Below are positions 6,581 to 7,330 of a DNA stretch of 7,330 bases, in pieces. Under the pieces are notes generated by a model that ran no database searches, was not told the origin of the DNA, and was given only the letters and a program-made list of their open reading frames with translations. The stretch is taken from assembly GCA_964485235.1 (NCBI GenBank), contig CAZAIO010000127.1:1-7330 (forward strand), in the 5' to 3' direction. The stretch is from CAZAIO01 sp964485235. GTDB lineage: Bacteria; Chloroflexota; Dehalococcoidia; GIF9; UBA5629. A program made the position numbers and the translations under genes. Positions within the stretch are counted from its first letter, which is position 1. Each line of letters begins with the position of its first letter.

Positions 6581-6614
6581 AACGGTAAAATTATTGCTTT
6601 CTAAACGGTTAAAA
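6581..6614. repeat. Repeated AACGGTAAAA-type motif
   Basis: AACGGTAAAAT occurs exactly at 6581-6591 and again at 7214-7224. A near copy, AACGGTTAAAA, lies at 6604-6614, 23 bases after the first. The copies sit upstream of two different plus-strand starts (6644 and 7309). They could be regulator half-sites, or chance in AT-rich DNA. Confidence 0.2.
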
Positions 6615-6643
6615 CAGCAAACTTACATTTTAACGGAGGTAGA

Positions 6644-6841
6644 ATGGTTGACATAAAACAAAGACAGGTCAATTGCTTCCTACCTATTCCGAAATCTCTT
6701 TTCTACAGAAAAATGAACGTGATTTGCATTTTTTTTCCGTTTATGGTCTCTTTGCTTGTTCTTTTGCTGCCGGTTTTATTTGATATTGTGTTCACTGTGC
6801 TCTTTTTCAGCAACAACAAGACCCGGGTTCCGGACTACTAA
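6644..6841 (+). CDS. Doubtful small hydrophobic ORF, 65 residues
   Basis: This ORF begins with ATG at 6644 preceded by GGAGGT at 6635-6640, a full Shine-Dalgarno sequence at slightly short spacing. The peptide has a basic N-terminal part (about 1-24) and a long hydrophobic stretch (about 25-54, rich in Leu, Val, Phe and Ile) that could cross the membrane once or twice. It resembles no family I know. Its last 66 bases overlap, in antisense, the 3' end of the more convincing small gene on the minus strand. T-rich DNA readily gives hydrophobic translations, so the ribosome-binding site is the only real support. Confidence 0.3.
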   Translation: MVDIKQRQVNCFLPIPKSLFYRKMNVICIFFPFMVSLLVLLLPVLFDIVFTVLFFSNNKTRVPDY

Positions 6842-6991
6842 GTCCCTATTTGAAAACACGGAGGTGCTTCCCCGCGCACCGCGTCTTATACCCGTGTATA
6901 TGCCCCGCATATTCATGTACCATATCAGTGCTACCGGAAATAAAATAACCGGTATTGCTATAAGCAATGCTATGATAAATTCCCACTGCAT
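6776..6991 (-). CDS. Small single-span membrane protein, function unknown
   Basis: This is a 71-residue protein with one hydrophobic helix at about residues 4-26 (IPVILFPVALIWYM inside it), followed by a basic segment (MRGIYTGIRRGARG) and a polar tail. By the positive-inside rule the C-terminus should be cytoplasmic. The ATG at 6991 is preceded by GGAG with nine intervening bases. The N-terminal pattern MQWEFIIALLIAIPVILFP, with WYMN and GIY following, resembles short uncharacterised proteins I associate with Dehalococcoidia genomes. This is recollection, not a search. An extended -10 promoter and a nested dyad lie 50-96 bases upstream, supporting an independently transcribed and possibly regulated gene. 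It is not part of the hydrogenase operon, since a 470-base gap follows. No function can be assigned. Confidence 0.65.
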   Translation of the reverse strand: MQWEFIIALLIAIPVILFPVALIWYMNMRGIYTGIRRGARGSTSVFSNRDLVVRNPGLVVAEKEHSEHNIK

Positions 6992-7041
6992 TCTATATAT
7001 CTCCGTTGCGATTACAGGCTATATGTAGGGGATGCCTGAGA

Positions 7042-7050
7042 AGTATACCA
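7042..7050 (-). promoter_or_regulatory. Extended -10 promoter for the small membrane protein gene
   Basis: On the minus strand the sequence reads TGGTATACT, an exact TGn extension plus a five-of-six -10 hexamer. Transcription would begin near 7035 and give a leader of about 44 bases with GGAG in place before the ATG at 6991. Extended -10 promoters can work without a good -35. TTGTAA exists upstream, but at 21 bases spacing. Confidence 0.4.
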
Positions 7051-7051
7051 T

Positions 7052-7087
7052 ATATACATATATAATTGTTACAATGTATATGTGTAT
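7052..7087. promoter_or_regulatory. Nested dyad, candidate operator
   Basis: The outer arms ATATACATATA (7052-7062) and TATATGTGTAT (7077-7087) match at 10 of 11 positions. Within the centre, ATTGTTACAAT (7065-7075) is a perfect 5-bp dyad about one base. Both dyads share nearly the same axis (about 7070). The element abuts the upstream side of the leftward extended -10 box, where a bound regulator would affect the small membrane protein gene. Confidence 0.4.
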
Positions 7088-7276
7088 ATTACCTATTACT
7101 ATCATAACATATGAGGTTTGTCCAGTTATCCGCCATGATGCCTGTTTTATAATAATCAAATTACCTGATACTTCTTTTTAAAACGGGTATTTATGCGTAT
7201 GCTTACATCAGTCAACGGTAAAATACACAGGATATAATATATTATCATATTATTACTTCATTAAATAGAACTTTGA

Positions 7277-7282
7277 TATAAT
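7277..7282 (+). promoter_or_regulatory. Perfect TATAAT -10 box before the right-end gene
   Basis: TATAAT at 7277-7282 lies 26 bases before the ATG at 7309, which would give a leader of about 20 bases including the Shine-Dalgarno sequence. The expected -35 position (about 7253-7259, TTACTTC) matches consensus poorly. Confidence 0.4.
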
Positions 7283-7308
7283 AAAAACAGAAGCCGAGGA
7301 GATATGCC

Positions 7309-7330
7309 ATGAATAAAATCAAGGTCCTTA
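7309..7330 (+). CDS. Start of a truncated gene, possibly a response regulator
   Basis: Only seven codons (MNKIKVL) plus one base are visible before the window ends. GAGGAG at 7296-7301, seven bases upstream, and a TATAAT box before it make this a convincing gene start. The peptide resembles the first beta strand of many response regulators, which often begin with a few polar residues then KVL and an acidic pocket. A NarL-type regulator tail at the left end of the window makes such a gene plausible here. Seven residues cannot establish the family. Confidence 0.55.

Larger units (their letters stand above)
6306..6643. other. AT-rich intergenic region between the hydrogenase operon and the small ORFs
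   Basis: No convincing gene is present in these 338 bases. A 62-codon plus-strand ORF beginning at 6468 lacks a ribosome-binding site and looks like random aromatic-rich translation. The stretch should contain the operon promoter reading left and possibly a promoter reading right (see the separate entries). I see no tRNA or riboswitch. A possible imperfect pairing between GGTAATAA (6381-6388) and TTATTTATACC (6421-6431) is weak. Confidence 0.5.
6992..7308. other. Divergent AT-rich intergenic region
   Basis: This lies between the minus-strand small gene and the plus-strand gene starting at 7309. It holds a probable leftward promoter with a dyad (7042-7087), a rightward -10 box (7277-7282) and one AACGGTAAAAT copy (7214-7224). 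Another possible leftward promoter (TTGACT at 7216-7211, TAAATA 16 bases on) is weak. I see no coding sequence or structured RNA in it. Confidence 0.5.

Noticed and set aside
6468..6656. 62-residue plus-strand ORF
   Set aside because: It has no Shine-Dalgarno sequence, its start falls on the candidate -35 hexamer, and its aromatic-rich composition is typical of translated AT-rich spacer.
7040..7100. CRISPR-like or tandem repeat in the TATATA-rich stretch
   Set aside because: The units are not regularly spaced. The pattern is better described as one nested dyad in AT-rich DNA.

Overview
The window looks like a bacterial chromosome segment from a strict anaerobe, most plausibly a Dehalococcoidia-type member of the Chloroflexota. 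The supports are indirect: a LuxR/NarL tail of the 'SSRTEAVVRALKEGWV' kind, a small single-span membrane protein beginning 'MQWEFIIALLIAIPVILFP' of a style I associate with that class, and an oxygen-sensitive type of [NiFe]-hydrogenase. Taxonomy is inference; there is no rRNA or other marker gene here.

Layout from left to right. Positions 1-74 (+) are the last 23 codons of a NarL-type response regulator. Positions 255-1484 (+) encode a membrane-bound NtrB-like sensor histidine kinase with four membrane spans and no extracellular sensor domain. A perfect 14-bp-stem hairpin (1485-1520) separates it from a convergent four-gene operon on the minus strand. Read in transcription order, this operon encodes a stand-alone CheY-like receiver (6305-5922), a 778-residue receiver/HydB/HydG fusion (5919-3583), the [NiFe]-hydrogenase small subunit (3583-2843) and the large catalytic subunit (2846-1557). 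Junctions are a 2-bp gap, a 1-base TAATG overlap and a 4-base ATGA overlap, with strong Shine-Dalgarno sequences at the three internal starts, so translation is probably coupled. Positions 6306-7308 are AT-rich and mostly non-coding. They hold a probable small membrane protein on the minus strand (6991-6776), a doubtful small ORF on the plus strand (6644-6841), several promoter-like sites and a nested dyad that may be an operator. At 7309 a new plus-strand gene begins and runs off the window.

How the genes fit together. The last three operon genes carry all four subunits of a group 3b-type (sulfhydrogenase-like, HydBGDA order) cytoplasmic bidirectional [NiFe]-hydrogenase. The beta (Fe-S electron transfer) and gamma (FAD/NAD(P)H diaphorase with [2Fe-2S]) subunits are fused. 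The main surprise is that this electron-transfer polypeptide begins with a complete phospho-acceptor receiver domain, about 75% identical to the free CheY protein encoded just before it. This implies a tandem duplication followed by fusion. Neither receiver has a DNA-binding output domain, and an NtrB-like kinase lies next door. The working hypothesis is direct post-translational control of hydrogen/NAD(P)H electron flow by His-Asp phosphorylation, with the free receiver acting as competitor, phosphate sink or partner. This is inference; what is seen directly is the domain architecture, the conserved receiver residues and the operon structure. No hydrogenase maturation genes (hyp genes, endopeptidase) are present in the window.
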